A stretch of DNA of 64,000 nucleotides from SB11 sp965249955 (lineage in GTDB: Bacteria; Bacteroidota; Bacteroidia; UBA8524). The DNA lies in contig OZ252261.1 of assembly GCA_965249955.1 (NCBI GenBank), positions 2,542,001-2,606,000 of the forward strand, in the 5' to 3' direction. Of this stretch, positions 35,931 to 47,595 are shown piece by piece. Numbering within the stretch: position 1 is the stretch's first letter; the number at the start of each line of letters is the position of its first letter. The position numbers and the translations under genes are program-made. The notes beneath the pieces are model-generated. The model did no database searches, was not told the origin of the DNA, and was given only the letters and a program-made list of their open reading frames with translations.

Positions 35931-36413
35931 TTAATTAGTAACATACAATACATTACCACTGCGGCTAACCCTGTAGTTTTTTAAAGAAAAGCGGGAAGGC
36001 CCACTGATAAGAAAACCCGATTCTAAAGAGTAATGCGAGTTGCAACAAGGTATCCAAGTAGTATCAGTCTCGCTTTTATATTTTCCGCAACGTAAAAAAA
36101 CACTATTCAATTCTACCGTTACCGTTGCACAATCGTCAAACGGTTGATAGGGGCAGTTGCGTTCAAGCGCATAATAATTATCATCGTAGTGGTGGTACAA
36201 TACAATACCTTTTACACCGCCGTTTAGATACGCCCATCCGCCTTGTGATTGAAGTGGAAGATAGTCGGGCAAATTCATATTCACAGTAATATTAACGGGA
36301 ACATTAGGCACATCGTTTTGTTGTTGTCCGCTATCTTTATTGCATCGAGCAAGGACGAATACCAATGATATTGCCAATACTCCTGTAAATATATACGTTG
36401 TAAACTTTTTCAT
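35931..36413 (-). CDS. Rieske-like lipoprotein with incomplete cluster ligands
   Basis: 160 residues with an N-terminal hydrophobic stretch and an unusual lipobox LARC at Cys24. The strand order and motifs resemble Rieske proteins: GVKGIVLYHHYDDNYYALER, NCPYQPFDDC (Cys87, Tyr89), and the second site IPCCNSHYSLESGFLISGPS, where Cys124-x-x-His127 fits CxxH. The first site is C-P-Y where a Rieske cluster needs C-x-H, so one ligand is replaced by Tyr. It may lack the 2Fe-2S cluster, bind another metal or be structural. Cys87, Cys95, Cys109 and Cys123 could instead make disulfides. It is a single gene. Confidence 0.7.
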   Translation of the reverse strand: MKKFTTYIFTGVLAISLVFVLARCNKDSGQQQNDVPNVPVNITVNMNLPDYLPLQSQGGWAYLNGGVKGIVLYHHYDDNYYALERNCPYQPFDDCATVTVELNSVFLRCGKYKSETDTTWIPCCNSHYSLESGFLISGPSRFSLKNYRVSRSGNVLYVTN

Positions 36414-36454
36414 GCCACTTATATAAACGAGTAAATTTGCTTTTGTGTTGCCTT

Positions 36455-37300
36455 TTAATAACTATAAAACCCTTTGCCTGTTTTACGGCCGTGATGTCCT
36501 GCATCAACTTTTTGTTGCTGTATACGGCTGGGGCGAAACTTTGGATCGTTATAAAACAGTTGATACATTGATGATGTAACCGAAAAATTGGTATCAACCC
36601 CAATCAAATCCATTAATCTAAATGGTCCCATTTTAAAACCACAACTTTCTACCAAAGCATCAATGGTTTCAAAATCGGCTACATTTTCTTCAGCAACCTT
36701 TAAACCTTCAACATAAAAATGGCGCGCTACACGGTTTACAATAAAACCGGGTGCATCTTTTGCCATAATTGGGGTTTTGCTCACGCTTTGCACAAAGGCT
36801 TTGGCAGTTGCCGCAACCTCATCACTGGTTTGTGCTCCTGCAATCACCTCAACCAGTTTCATTATATGCGCAGGGTTAAAAAAATGTATCCCTACTACAC
36901 GCTCAGGGTTAGCAATTTTTGCTGCTATTTGGGTAATGGGTATAGTTGAAGTATTAGTAGCCAATAAAGTTTCAGCCGAGTTTTGGGCGGCAAGTTTTTC
37001 AAACAAACCCACCTTCACTTCCAAACGTTCTACTATTGCCTCTAATATCAAATCGGCTTTTAGTGCTTCAAAACTTTCGGTAAAAGTAAGTTTAGTAAGT
37101 GTTTCGGCTTTTTCAGCCTCCGTCATTTTACCGCGAGCTATTGCTCCGTCAAGGTTTTTGTTCACCCCTGCTTGTGCTTTGGTCAGCATTTCGGGGTTTA
37201 TATCGTACAATAAAGTTTCAAAACCACTTTGGGCGCATACTTGTGCTATGCCTGCCCCCATTGTACCTGCCCCTATAATGGCTACTTTTTTAATTTCCAT
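36455..37300 (-). CDS. hbd: 3-hydroxybutyryl-CoA/3-hydroxyacyl-CoA dehydrogenase
   Basis: 281 residues. The NAD-binding motif GAGTMG (about 10-15) in MEIKKVAIIGAGTMGAGIAQ, the substrate/NAD segment TNTSTIPITQIA, the catalytic His within VVGIHFFNPAHIMKLVEVI, and the C-terminal domain (GFIVNRVARHFYVEGLKVAEE, GFKMGPFRLMDLIGVD, GRKTGKGFYSY) are complete. It oxidises 3-hydroxyacyl-CoA or reduces acetoacetyl-CoA with NAD(P). Start at MEIKK rather than five residues upstream. It follows rpiB by 34 bases; the gap holds the palindrome AATTTCAAATTTGAAATT (37308-37325). Confidence 0.93.
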   Translation of the reverse strand: MEIKKVAIIGAGTMGAGIAQVCAQSGFETLLYDINPEMLTKAQAGVNKNLDGAIARGKMTEAEKAETLTKLTFTESFEALKADLILEAIVERLEVKVGLFEKLAAQNSAETLLATNTSTIPITQIAAKIANPERVVGIHFFNPAHIMKLVEVIAGAQTSDEVAATAKAFVQSVSKTPIMAKDAPGFIVNRVARHFYVEGLKVAEENVADFETIDALVESCGFKMGPFRLMDLIGVDTNFSVTSSMYQLFYNDPKFRPSRIQQQKVDAGHHGRKTGKGFYSY

Positions 37301-37334
37301 AATTAGAAATTTCAAATTTGAAATTAGAGATTAC

Positions 37335-37763
37335 TTAACAAGCTATTTTATCAACCCTGTTTTGGTGGCGACCACCTTCAAACTGAGCGGTTAAAAAAGC
37401 GTCAACAATGGCAAAGGCAATTTCTTCGCTTATAAAACGCGAAGGCAAACACAATACATTAGCATTGTTATGTTGACGAGCCAAAGCGCCCAATTCAGGA
37501 GTCCAGCAAAGTGCTGCACGAATTTCTTGGTGTTTATTCGCTGTCATACAAACGCCGTTACCGCTTCCGCAAACCAAAATACCCAGTTCGTTTTCTTTTG
37601 CCACTACAGATTTTGCCAACGGGTGAACAAAATCAGGGTAATCTACCGAATCAAGAGTATCAGTACCAAAATTTTGCACTGTGTGTCCCAACTCTTCAAG
37701 GCGGGCTATAAGTTTAAACTTCAATTCGGTTCCTGCGTGGTCGTTGCCTATGGCTATTTTCAT
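37335..37763 (-). CDS. rpiB: Ribose 5-phosphate isomerase B
   Basis: 142 residues from MKIAIGNDHAGTELKF; length normal. The catalytic Cys65 lies in ILVCGSGNGVCMTANK, with the substrate His/Asp in NDHAG and the Arg-rich region IRAALCWTPELGALARQHNN. It interconverts ribose and ribulose 5-phosphate in the pentose phosphate pathway. The extended start in the open frame overlaps the previous gene and is not needed. It begins four bases after the stop of the upstream minus-strand gene and lies in a tatC - unknown - rpiB - hbd run. Confidence 0.95.
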   Translation of the reverse strand: MKIAIGNDHAGTELKFKLIARLEELGHTVQNFGTDTLDSVDYPDFVHPLAKSVVAKENELGILVCGSGNGVCMTANKHQEIRAALCWTPELGALARQHNNANVLCLPSRFISEEIAFAIVDAFLTAQFEGGRHQNRVDKIAC

Positions 37764-37767
37764 GGTT

Positions 37768-38577
37768 CTATTTTTTAAATTCTTGATATTCTTCAAATTC
37801 TTTCTTTACAATTGTTATCCAAGATTTTTTTGCAAATTCTAAAAAAACTATCGGGGCTTCTTTACTCTGAAGTCCATTATAATTATAGATATTACTATTA
37901 AACCCATCGAGGTTTGATATTCTTCCTTGTGCATCAGGAGAGAGCAATGAATCTATATAAATACTTCCCAAAGTATCAAAACAACAAATGTTTTCCAAAG
38001 TCAACTTTTTATTCATTGTTTTTTGTTCTAATCCCATCCCTTGTAAAGAGTATGTATCTTCACCTTCAATAAGTTTGAATAATAGATTAGTATAGGTTGG
38101 TGTAATGTCATTTTTGCATCGCCATCTTGAAGCGAAAACTATTTCTGCAATACTATCCTTATCTAAATCTGTTATTGAAACTGAATTTTTTATAATACTC
38201 AAAAGAACACCACTTTGGCAAGCTAATGACCTATCATCTTGATTAATAAGCAGTGGTTTAGTTCCCCATTCGTGATTTATATTATATAGGTATTCATTAT
38301 AAGAGAACTTCTCCCAAAGCTGTGTAGTATCTGAATCTGGGTGGGATGGTGTAAGAAATTCTTTATCACTAATTGTTGTAATAAAATAATTTTCTCCATT
38401 CTTATCTTTCCATTTCAAAGCGAATTGTATCTTATTATTATAATCTAGTTCTTTTGGTATCTGGTTGGCAGACACCTCTTGTGCACCAAAAGCTAAATTA
38501 TTGCTTACATATTTATTGCTTTGTGCTTGTACTTTGATTGAAGAAAGTAATATTAATATAGCGATGAGAAATTTCAT
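37768..38577 (-). CDS. Secreted protein of unknown function with calcium-loop-like motif
   Basis: 269 residues with signal peptide (ILILLSSIKVQA-QS). A probable metal-binding loop SITDLDKDSIAEIVFASRWRC resembles FG-GAP or EF-hand-like loops, and is followed by TPTYTNLLFKLIEGEDTYSLQG. The order is reminiscent of the Bacteroidota M949_RS01915 surface protein group; that link is from memory and weak. Cysteines are few. It is AT-rich compared with tatC and rpiB. Its ATG overlaps the tatC TAA by one base (TAATG), so translation is coupled. No catalytic motif seen. Confidence 0.6.
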   Translation of the reverse strand: MKFLIAILILLSSIKVQAQSNKYVSNNLAFGAQEVSANQIPKELDYNNKIQFALKWKDKNGENYFITTISDKEFLTPSHPDSDTTQLWEKFSYNEYLYNINHEWGTKPLLINQDDRSLACQSGVLLSIIKNSVSITDLDKDSIAEIVFASRWRCKNDITPTYTNLLFKLIEGEDTYSLQGMGLEQKTMNKKLTLENICCFDTLGSIYIDSLLSPDAQGRISNLDGFNSNIYNYNGLQSKEAPIVFLEFAKKSWITIVKKEFEEYQEFKK

Positions 38578-39416
38578 TATAAAGCTGCCTCCCTTGCTTT
38601 TCTTTTCTCTACTCTTTTTGCTATTACTATACCTACTTCGTACAAAATAGCCAAAGGTATAGTCATTAATATTTGGCTTGATATATCCGGAGGGGTAACA
38701 ATGGCTGCTAAAATCACTATTATCAAAATAGCATAGCGGCGGTACTTCCGCAAAAACGCAGCCGTTACCAAACCAATTTTAGCTAAAAAGTATATTATAA
38801 TAGGTAACTCAAAAATTATACCCGTTGCTAATGTAAGCATAGTTACGAAACCAATGTACGATTCTACCGTAAATTGGTTGGGTATTTCCTCCATCAACGT
38901 AAAGCCCCCCATAAAGTTAAGCGAAATAGGAGTGAGGAAAAAATAACCGAACGATACCCCCGCAAAAAATAATAGCGAGCCATAGCCCACCAAGCTTTTA
39001 GCATAACCGGCTTCTTTAGCACTAAGGGCTGGTTTTAGAAACAGCCAAAACTGAAACAATATCCAAGGAAACGCCACCACAATACCAGCAATAAACGATA
39101 CCATAAAGTATTGGGTAAACTGTGCCGTAACCGAAGGGCTAAATAGCGTGTAGTTTATTTGTGTGATACACAAACTATCATCATTGTTCATCCATTGTGA
39201 TAAATCGCACAAACGCATATACGTCCAAAAGTCTAGGCGGGTAGGCGCAAATATTATCCCTCTAAAAACAATATCTTTAAAAACTAAAGCCAAAATGGTA
39301 ACTACCCCTACACCCGCCAAAGCGCGCAAAAGGTATTTGCGCAGTTCGTCTACATGCTCAAAAAAAGTCATTTCTTTAGCAGGGGTTACGTCGTCAAAAT
39401 CTTGGTCAAGTGCCAT
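38577..39416 (-). CDS. tatC: Sec-independent protein translocase TatC
   Basis: 279 residues from MALDQDFDDVTPAKEMTFFE, with six membrane helices. The signature positions are present: the cytoplasmic HVDELRKYLLRALAGV near the N-terminus, the loop Glu region FPWILFQFWLFLKPALSAKEAGYAK with the conserved Pro and Glu, and TPPDISSQILMTIPLAILYE. TatC binds twin-arginine signal peptides and exports folded proteins. TatA/B are not in the window. A longer frame to 39500 would overlap the divergent crcB start and is not used. Promoter region between the two divergent genes. Confidence 0.95.
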   Translation of the reverse strand: MALDQDFDDVTPAKEMTFFEHVDELRKYLLRALAGVGVVTILALVFKDIVFRGIIFAPTRLDFWTYMRLCDLSQWMNNDDSLCITQINYTLFSPSVTAQFTQYFMVSFIAGIVVAFPWILFQFWLFLKPALSAKEAGYAKSLVGYGSLLFFAGVSFGYFFLTPISLNFMGGFTLMEEIPNQFTVESYIGFVTMLTLATGIIFELPIIIYFLAKIGLVTAAFLRKYRRYAILIIVILAAIVTPPDISSQILMTIPLAILYEVGIVIAKRVEKRKAREAAL

Positions 39417-39489
39417 TGTATTTTCTGAATGAGTGCGCGAAATTAAAGAAATAATTGCAGCCCACAGTAGCATTGTGTAATATTGAAAA

Positions 39490-39861
39490 ATGCCCATCAT
39501 CCTACAAGTACTTATTGGCGGTGCGCTGGGTGCACTTTCGCGCTACGGTGTTGCACAACTATTACCGCATAGCAACGGCATACGTTTTCCGTGGAATACG
39601 TTTGCCGCTAACCTTGCAGGCTGCCTGCTTATAGGTATAGTAATGGGCTTAGTGGCCAACAACCAAATAGGCAGGCAATATTTACCCCTACTTGTTATTG
39701 GTTTTTTGGGTGGCTTCACTACCTTTTCTAGCTTTGGGTGGGAAACAATACAGCTTTTTCAAAATAAGCAACTACTATTGGCCGTTTACTATGTATTAGG
39801 TACAAATATTGCGGGTTTACTTTTGGTATTCACGGGGTATAAACTATCACAACTACTATGA
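39490..39861 (+). CDS. crcB: Fluoride channel CrcB/Fluc
   Basis: 123 residues, four membrane helices, the normal subunit size. It has the conserved helix 1 GGALGALSRYG, NTFAANLAGCLLIGI with the Asn of the ion path, and GFLGGFTTFSSF with the Na-site and phenylalanine box of the dual-topology dimer. It exports fluoride and so protects enzymes such as enolase. No fluoride riboswitch was recognised in the short gap (39417-39489). The stop overlaps the next ATG by four bases. Confidence 0.92.
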   Translation: MPIILQVLIGGALGALSRYGVAQLLPHSNGIRFPWNTFAANLAGCLLIGIVMGLVANNQIGRQYLPLLVIGFLGGFTTFSSFGWETIQLFQNKQLLLAVYYVLGTNIAGLLLVFTGYKLSQLL

Positions 39862-41117
39862 GGTATATTATTATAGCATGTATATTTTTTGCGGGCGTTT
39901 TTAATGCCAAGGGCACGCACATACTGGTGCCCATGGATGAAACCCAAAAAGACCATCTTAAAGCCTATGGCATTTGCTATTGGGTGTTAACTTTTGATAT
40001 TGAGGCCGACTGGCTGCTAAACTACCGCGATGGCAGCTTTGCTTTTCCCTATCAAGAAAAATTTGAAAAAGAATGCCGCATACGTGGAGTAAGCTACGAA
40101 GTAGTTACTGATGCCAAATACAACGGCATATTAGCTGAAATAGCCGATCCCGAAGCCAATATGGAAACGGTGAAGTTATTAAAAGCACCCAAAATAGCTG
40201 TTTACTCACCCAAAAGTAAACAACCGTGGGACGACGCAGTAACAATGGTATTAACCTATGCCGAAATACCCTACGATGTAATTTTTGATGATGAAGTACT
40301 AGAAGGCAAACTACCTACCTACGATTGGCTGCACCTTCACCACGAAGACTTTACAGGCCAATACGGTAAGTTTTACAGCAGTTTTCGCTATGCCCCTTGG
40401 TATCAAGCACAAGTAAAAGAAGCCGAAGACATGGCTGCCAAACATGGGTTTGCCACCGTGAGCCAATTAAAACTTGCTGTAACCAAGAAGATACGAGATT
40501 TTACACTAGGAGGGGGCTTTTTGTTTGCCATGTGTAGTGCCACTGATACCTACGATATAGCATTAGCTGCCGACGGTATAGATATTTGTGAAAGTATGTT
40601 TGACGGAGATGGAGCCGACCGTAATGCCAACCAAAAATTAAACTACGACAACAGTTTTGCCTTCAAAGACTTTCAGTTAGAAATGAATCCCTATGTGTAC
40701 GAATATTCTAATATCGACGTAAACCCACAGTTTAGAGGCGTTTCAGAAGAAGAAGATATGTTTCTGCTTTTCGATTTTTCTGCAAAGACAGATTTAGTAC
40801 CCACCATGCTGTGCCAAAACCACACAAAAATTATACAAGGGTTTATGGGGCAAACCACCGCCTTCAACACACGCTATGTAAAAAGCAGTGTATTAATAAT
40901 GGGAGAAAACAAAGCCCTACACGAAGCAAAATACATACACGGCACAGCAGGTAATGGTACTTGGACTTTTTACGGGGGGCACGACCCAGAAGATTATCAG
41001 CATATAGTTGGCGAGCCACCTACCGACCTTGCCTTGCATCCAAATTCACCCGGATACAGGCTTATACTTAATAACGTGCTTTTCCCCTCAGCCAAAAAGA
41101 AAAAACAAAAAACCTAA
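39858..41117 (+). CDS. Secreted protein of the family commonly named asparagine synthetase B (name doubtful)
   Basis: 419 residues with a short signal (1-19, FAGVFNAKG). Conserved features include ILVPMDETQKDHLKAYGICY, VLTYAEIPYDVIFDDEVLEG, DWLHLHHEDFTGQYGKFY, FAMCSATDTYDIALAADGID and TFYGGHDPEDYQH. This conserved Bacteroidota family is often annotated as asparagine synthetase B, but neither a Cys2 glutaminase domain nor the SGG-D-S PP-loop is present, and the protein is exported. The HHEDFTGQYGKF and GGHDPED motifs suggest metal or sugar binding as in glutamine-amidotransferase-like or hydrolase folds; the activity is unknown. It is coupled to crcB by an ATGA overlap. Confidence 0.75.
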   Translation: MRYIIIACIFFAGVFNAKGTHILVPMDETQKDHLKAYGICYWVLTFDIEADWLLNYRDGSFAFPYQEKFEKECRIRGVSYEVVTDAKYNGILAEIADPEANMETVKLLKAPKIAVYSPKSKQPWDDAVTMVLTYAEIPYDVIFDDEVLEGKLPTYDWLHLHHEDFTGQYGKFYSSFRYAPWYQAQVKEAEDMAAKHGFATVSQLKLAVTKKIRDFTLGGGFLFAMCSATDTYDIALAADGIDICESMFDGDGADRNANQKLNYDNSFAFKDFQLEMNPYVYEYSNIDVNPQFRGVSEEEDMFLLFDFSAKTDLVPTMLCQNHTKIIQGFMGQTTAFNTRYVKSSVLIMGENKALHEAKYIHGTAGNGTWTFYGGHDPEDYQHIVGEPPTDLALHPNSPGYRLILNNVLFPSAKKKKQKT

Positions 41118-41188
41118 GCATTACTAATTACTAGCAATGCGTTTGCACTCTATTTTTATTTATTTTGCAACCGATATAGAACACTACT

Positions 41189-41902
41189 ATGGGCAGAGCA
41201 TTTGAATTTAGAAAAGGAAGAAAGATGAAACGCTGGGATCAAATGTCCAAAGCGTTTACAAAATTTGGTAAAGAAATCTCAATGGCCGTTAAAGCAGGCG
41301 GCCCCGATCCTGAAAATAACTCACGACTTCGTGTTATAATACAAAACGCAAAAGGCGTTAATATGCCCAAAGACCGTATAGAAGGGGCAATAAAACGTGC
41401 AAGCGATAAAAGCGAGAAAGACTTTGAAGAAATAGTATACGAAGGCTACGGCCCAAAAGGCGTAGGTATATTAATAGAGTGTGCTACTGATAACCCAACC
41501 CGCACAGTAGCCAACATACGTACATACTTTAACCGTGGGGGAGGTGAACTAGGCAAAACAGGCTCATTAGAGTTTATGTTTGATCGTGTAGGTATATTTA
41601 CCATAAATGGTGAAGGGCAGGACATAGAAGAGCTTGAGCTAGAATTAATAGACTTTGGCTTAGAAGAAATAGAAGCCGATGGAAACGAAATGATAATCAC
41701 AACACCCTTTACCGATTTTGGAAAAATGCAAAACGCATTAGAAGAAAGAGGCATAGCCATAATAAACTCTGAATTGCAACGCCTACCCACAAGCTATACA
41801 GAAGTATCAGCCGAAGACCGAGAAGCCATAGAAAAGATGCTAGAGAAGATAGAAGATGACGACGACGTACAAAACGTATTTCATAATATGGCACATGAAT
41901 AA
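41189..41902 (+). CDS. yebC: YebC/PmpR family transcriptional or translational regulator
   Basis: 237 residues, the normal family length. It starts MGRAFEFRKGRKMKRWDQMS and has AVKAGGPDPENNSRLRVIIQ, NAKGVNMPKDRIEGAIKRA, GYGPKGVGILIECATDNPTR and FNRGGGELGKTGSLEFMFDR. The three-domain cleft fold binds DNA in PmpR; YebC relatives have also been tied to translation of proline-rich stretches. The ATG lies 21 bases after a TATTTTGC box. It is a single gene, closed by a perfect 20-pair hairpin. Confidence 0.95.
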   Translation: MGRAFEFRKGRKMKRWDQMSKAFTKFGKEISMAVKAGGPDPENNSRLRVIIQNAKGVNMPKDRIEGAIKRASDKSEKDFEEIVYEGYGPKGVGILIECATDNPTRTVANIRTYFNRGGGELGKTGSLEFMFDRVGIFTINGEGQDIEELELELIDFGLEEIEADGNEMIITTPFTDFGKMQNALEERGIAIINSELQRLPTSYTEVSAEDREAIEKMLEKIEDDDDVQNVFHNMAHE

Positions 41903-41930
41903 TAGCATACATACTATAATATACTATATA

Positions 41931-41972
41931 TAATAATAGAAAAGCCTGCATTTGCAGGCTTTTCTATTATTA
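41931..41972. terminator. Bidirectional-looking terminator between yebC and the rRNA operon
   Basis: A perfect 20-base-pair stem (TAATAATAGAAAAGCCTGCA and complement) with a two-base loop; each strand ends in a T-rich arm. It ends yebC transcription upstream of the rRNA promoters. Confidence 0.9.
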
Positions 41973-42029
41973 TGCCTACTGATAATCAGTACCTAAACGA
42001 TGATTTTATTAAAAAGTCAACATGTGTAC

Positions 42030-42058
42030 TTGTAAAGTTAAAAATGTACTTATCTTTG
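42030..42058 (+). promoter_or_regulatory. rRNA promoter P1
   Basis: TTG at 42030-42032 and TATCTTTG at 42051-42058, an 18-base spacer, followed by CACCCCG. Matches the Bacteroidota housekeeping promoter. Confidence 0.8.
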
Positions 42059-42124
42059 CACCCCGTTCTGGTAAAAGGTAGGAGATGAGTAAAGGCGAGT
42101 TGCAAGAAATATTAAAAATAAAGC

Positions 42125-42154
42125 TTGCGGGTTATGAAAATAGCTTTACCTTTG
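42125..42154 (+). promoter_or_regulatory. rRNA promoter P2
   Basis: TTG at 42125-42127, 19-base spacer, TACCTTTG at 42147-42154, then CATCCC. Confidence 0.8.
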
Positions 42155-42217
42155 CATCCCATCAAAAAAACGGATGGAGTTCTTACGAAGGCGGTAGAAA
42201 AAAGACAAAAATAATTC

Positions 42218-42247
42218 TTGACAATTAAACGGAAAGAATTACCTTTG
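42218..42247 (+). promoter_or_regulatory. rRNA promoter P3
   Basis: TTG at 42218-42220, 19-base spacer, TACCTTTG at 42240-42247, then CACCCCCT. Its core is almost identical to P4 92 bases downstream. Confidence 0.85.
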
Positions 42248-42309
42248 CACCCCCTTCGAGATAATCGAAAGTTCTTTACGAGAGAGGTTAAAAAAAGAAA
42301 AAATAATTC

Positions 42310-42339
42310 TTGCTAATTAAACGGAAAGAATTACCTTTG
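42310..42339 (+). promoter_or_regulatory. rRNA promoter P4
   Basis: TTG at 42310-42312, 19-base spacer, TACCTTTG at 42332-42339, then CACCCCCT. The sequence TAATTAAACGGAAAGAATT between the elements differs from P3 at only a few bases, indicating a recent duplication. Confidence 0.85.
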
Positions 42340-42362
42340 CACCCCCTCTTAATAAAGAGAAA

Positions 42363-42572
42363 GTTCTTTAAAACGGTTGACAGATTTTAGCGATATAGAG
42401 AAGAGAAAAGAGACGAGGAGTATTGCAAAAGTTGACCTATTGAAAACAGACATCTAGTATTATTATATATATAGATTTAAGTTCTTTGAAGTATTGGAAG
42501 AAATAGCGGACCTCAGAGTTTTATAACTTTGAGAAGATTAAATTCACAATAGCCAATTTTCGAACTTTTTTT
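42363..42572 (+). promoter_or_regulatory. rRNA leader with boxA-like sites and 16S processing stem
   Basis: GTTCTTTAAAACG (42363) and GTTCTTTGAAGT (42481) resemble boxA antitermination sites; a further copy GTTCTTTACG is at 42271. The segment AAGAAATAGCG (42498-42508) pairs with CGCTATTTCTT (44117-44127) after 16S, forming the stem normally cut by RNase III. No gene is seen in the leader, apart from the doubtful 47-codon frame discussed in the findings. Confidence 0.65.
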
Positions 42573-44097
<1,525 letters not shown>

Positions 44098-44140
44098 TAG
44101 AGTAGAATTTAACGTTCGCTATTTCTTTTCAACTTCAAAA

Positions 44141-44154
44141 TGTTCTTTAACAGT
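44141..44154 (+). promoter_or_regulatory. boxA-like site in the 16S-tRNA spacer
   Basis: TGTTCTTTAACAGT matches the boxA core (TGCTCTTTAACA in E. coli) closely; it lies just after the 16S processing stem. Confidence 0.5.
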
Positions 44155-44225
44155 ACACCCATAGTGAGCTATCAGAAAGGCTAGTCCTTCTGAGCAAAAC
44201 TATTGCAAGTTTAACAGCTTAAAAT

Positions 44226-44299
44226 AGTCCCGTAGCTCAGTTGGTTAGAGCACTACACTGATAATGTAGGGGTCGGCAGTTCAAGTCTGCCCGGGACTA
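44226..44299 (+). tRNA. tRNA-Ile (GAT)
   Basis: 74 bases. Acceptor AGTCCCG pairs with CGGGACT; D-arm GTAGCTCAGTTGGTTAGAGC; anticodon loop CTGATAA with anticodon GAT; T-arm GGCAGTTCAAGTCTGCC. No CCA is encoded. Usual position in a 16S-23S spacer. Confidence 0.96.
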
Positions 44300-44315
44300 C
44301 TAACAGTTCGATTAT

Positions 44316-44392
44316 GGGGGATTAGCTCAGCTGGCTAGAGCGCCTGCCTTGCACGCAGGAGGTCATCGGTTCGACTCCGATATTCTCCACCA
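44316..44392 (+). tRNA. tRNA-Ala (TGC)
   Basis: 77 bases with an encoded CCA. Acceptor GGGGGAT pairs with ATTCTCC, including the G3-U70 pair that identifies alanine tRNAs. The anticodon loop CTTGCAC holds TGC; T-arm TCGGTTCGACTCCGA. It sits 16 bases after tRNA-Ile. Confidence 0.96.
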
Positions 44393-44435
44393 AGTATTAC
44401 CAACGTGGTAATATGTATTATAAGATGAATGAACA

Positions 44436-44493
44436 GGGCATTAGCATATAGGTTAATGTATTAACAAGAGGGGTTCAAATCCTTTCATGCCCA
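44436..44493 (+). pseudogene. tRNA relic lacking most of the anticodon arm
   Basis: 58 bases. The 5' acceptor GGGCAT pairs with ATGCCC at the 3' end; a full D-arm follows (TAGCAT, loop ATAGGTTA, then ATGT), and a T-arm GGGGTTCAAATCCTTT with the canonical TTCAAAT loop. Between the D- and T-arms only about 10 bases (ATTAACAAG) remain where a normal tRNA has about 22, so the anticodon loop and the 3' half of its stem are gone. No amino acid can be assigned. It lies between tRNA-Ala and 23S. Confidence 0.65.
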
Positions 44494-44554
44494 CACTTCT
44501 CGGTTACGATGGACACTGTAGATTCAGGCGATTTGTAACATTAGACGAGAAAAA

Positions 44555-44591
44555 GTTCTTTGACATGTTGAAAGAAAACGAGAAAACCAAG
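44555..44591 (+). promoter_or_regulatory. boxA-like site and 5' half of the 23S processing stem
   Basis: GTTCTTTGAC at 44555 resembles boxA. TGACA (44561), TTGAAAGAAAAC (44568-44579) and CAAG (44588) are complementary to CTTG (47376), GTTTTCTTTCAA (47388-47399) and TGTCA (47404) after the 23S gene, forming the stem that would be cut to release 23S rRNA. Confidence 0.7.
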
Positions 44592-44597
44592 ATTTGA

Positions 44598-47372
<2,775 letters not shown>

Positions 47373-47375
47373 ATT

Positions 47376-47408
47376 CTTGATTTTTTTGTTTTCTTTCAAT
47401 TTTTGTCA
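47376..47408 (+). promoter_or_regulatory. 3' half of the 23S processing stem
   Basis: CTTG, GTTTTCTTTCAA and TGTCA pair with the stretch at 44561-44591 in front of the 23S gene. Confidence 0.7.
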
Positions 47409-47441
47409 ATGATATTGTTCATTAACTGAACGCAAGGTCTT

Positions 47442-47553
47442 CTTGGTGACTATTGCGGTGGGGTCCACCTCTTCCCTTTCCGAACAGAGAAGTTAAGCCC
47501 ATCAGCGCAGATGATACTTGGGTAACACCTGGGAAAGTATGTCGTCGCCGGAA
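47442..47553 (+). rRNA. rrf: 5S ribosomal RNA
   Basis: About 112 bases. GTCCACCTCTTCCC, TTCCGAACAGAGAAGTTAAG and the 3' strand GTCGTCGCCGG fit 5S rRNA, and the ends TTGGTGAC and GTCGCCGG pair with wobbles. It lies about 70 bases after 23S and just before a strong terminator. Confidence 0.92.
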
Positions 47554-47558
47554 TATTT

Positions 47559-47595
47559 AAAAGCTCCGTAGTTAACTCTACGGAGCTTTTTTTTT
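47559..47595 (+). terminator. Terminator of the rRNA operon
   Basis: A 13-base-pair stem (AAAAGCTCCGTAG and complement) with loop TTAACT, running into nine T in a row: a classical intrinsic terminator. Confidence 0.95.

Noticed and set aside
37308..37325. 18-base palindrome AATTTCAAATTTGAAATT between rpiB and hbd
   Set aside because: Low-complexity A/T palindrome of a kind frequent in AT-rich gaps; noted in the hbd entry but not strong enough as a site.
36777..37394. 205-codon plus-strand frame opposite hbd
   Set aside because: Antisense shadow of the dehydrogenase; no homology recognised.
42085..42228. Calling the 47-codon frame upstream of 16S a gene
   Set aside because: It overlaps two promoters and has no recognisable product; kept only as a low-interest finding.
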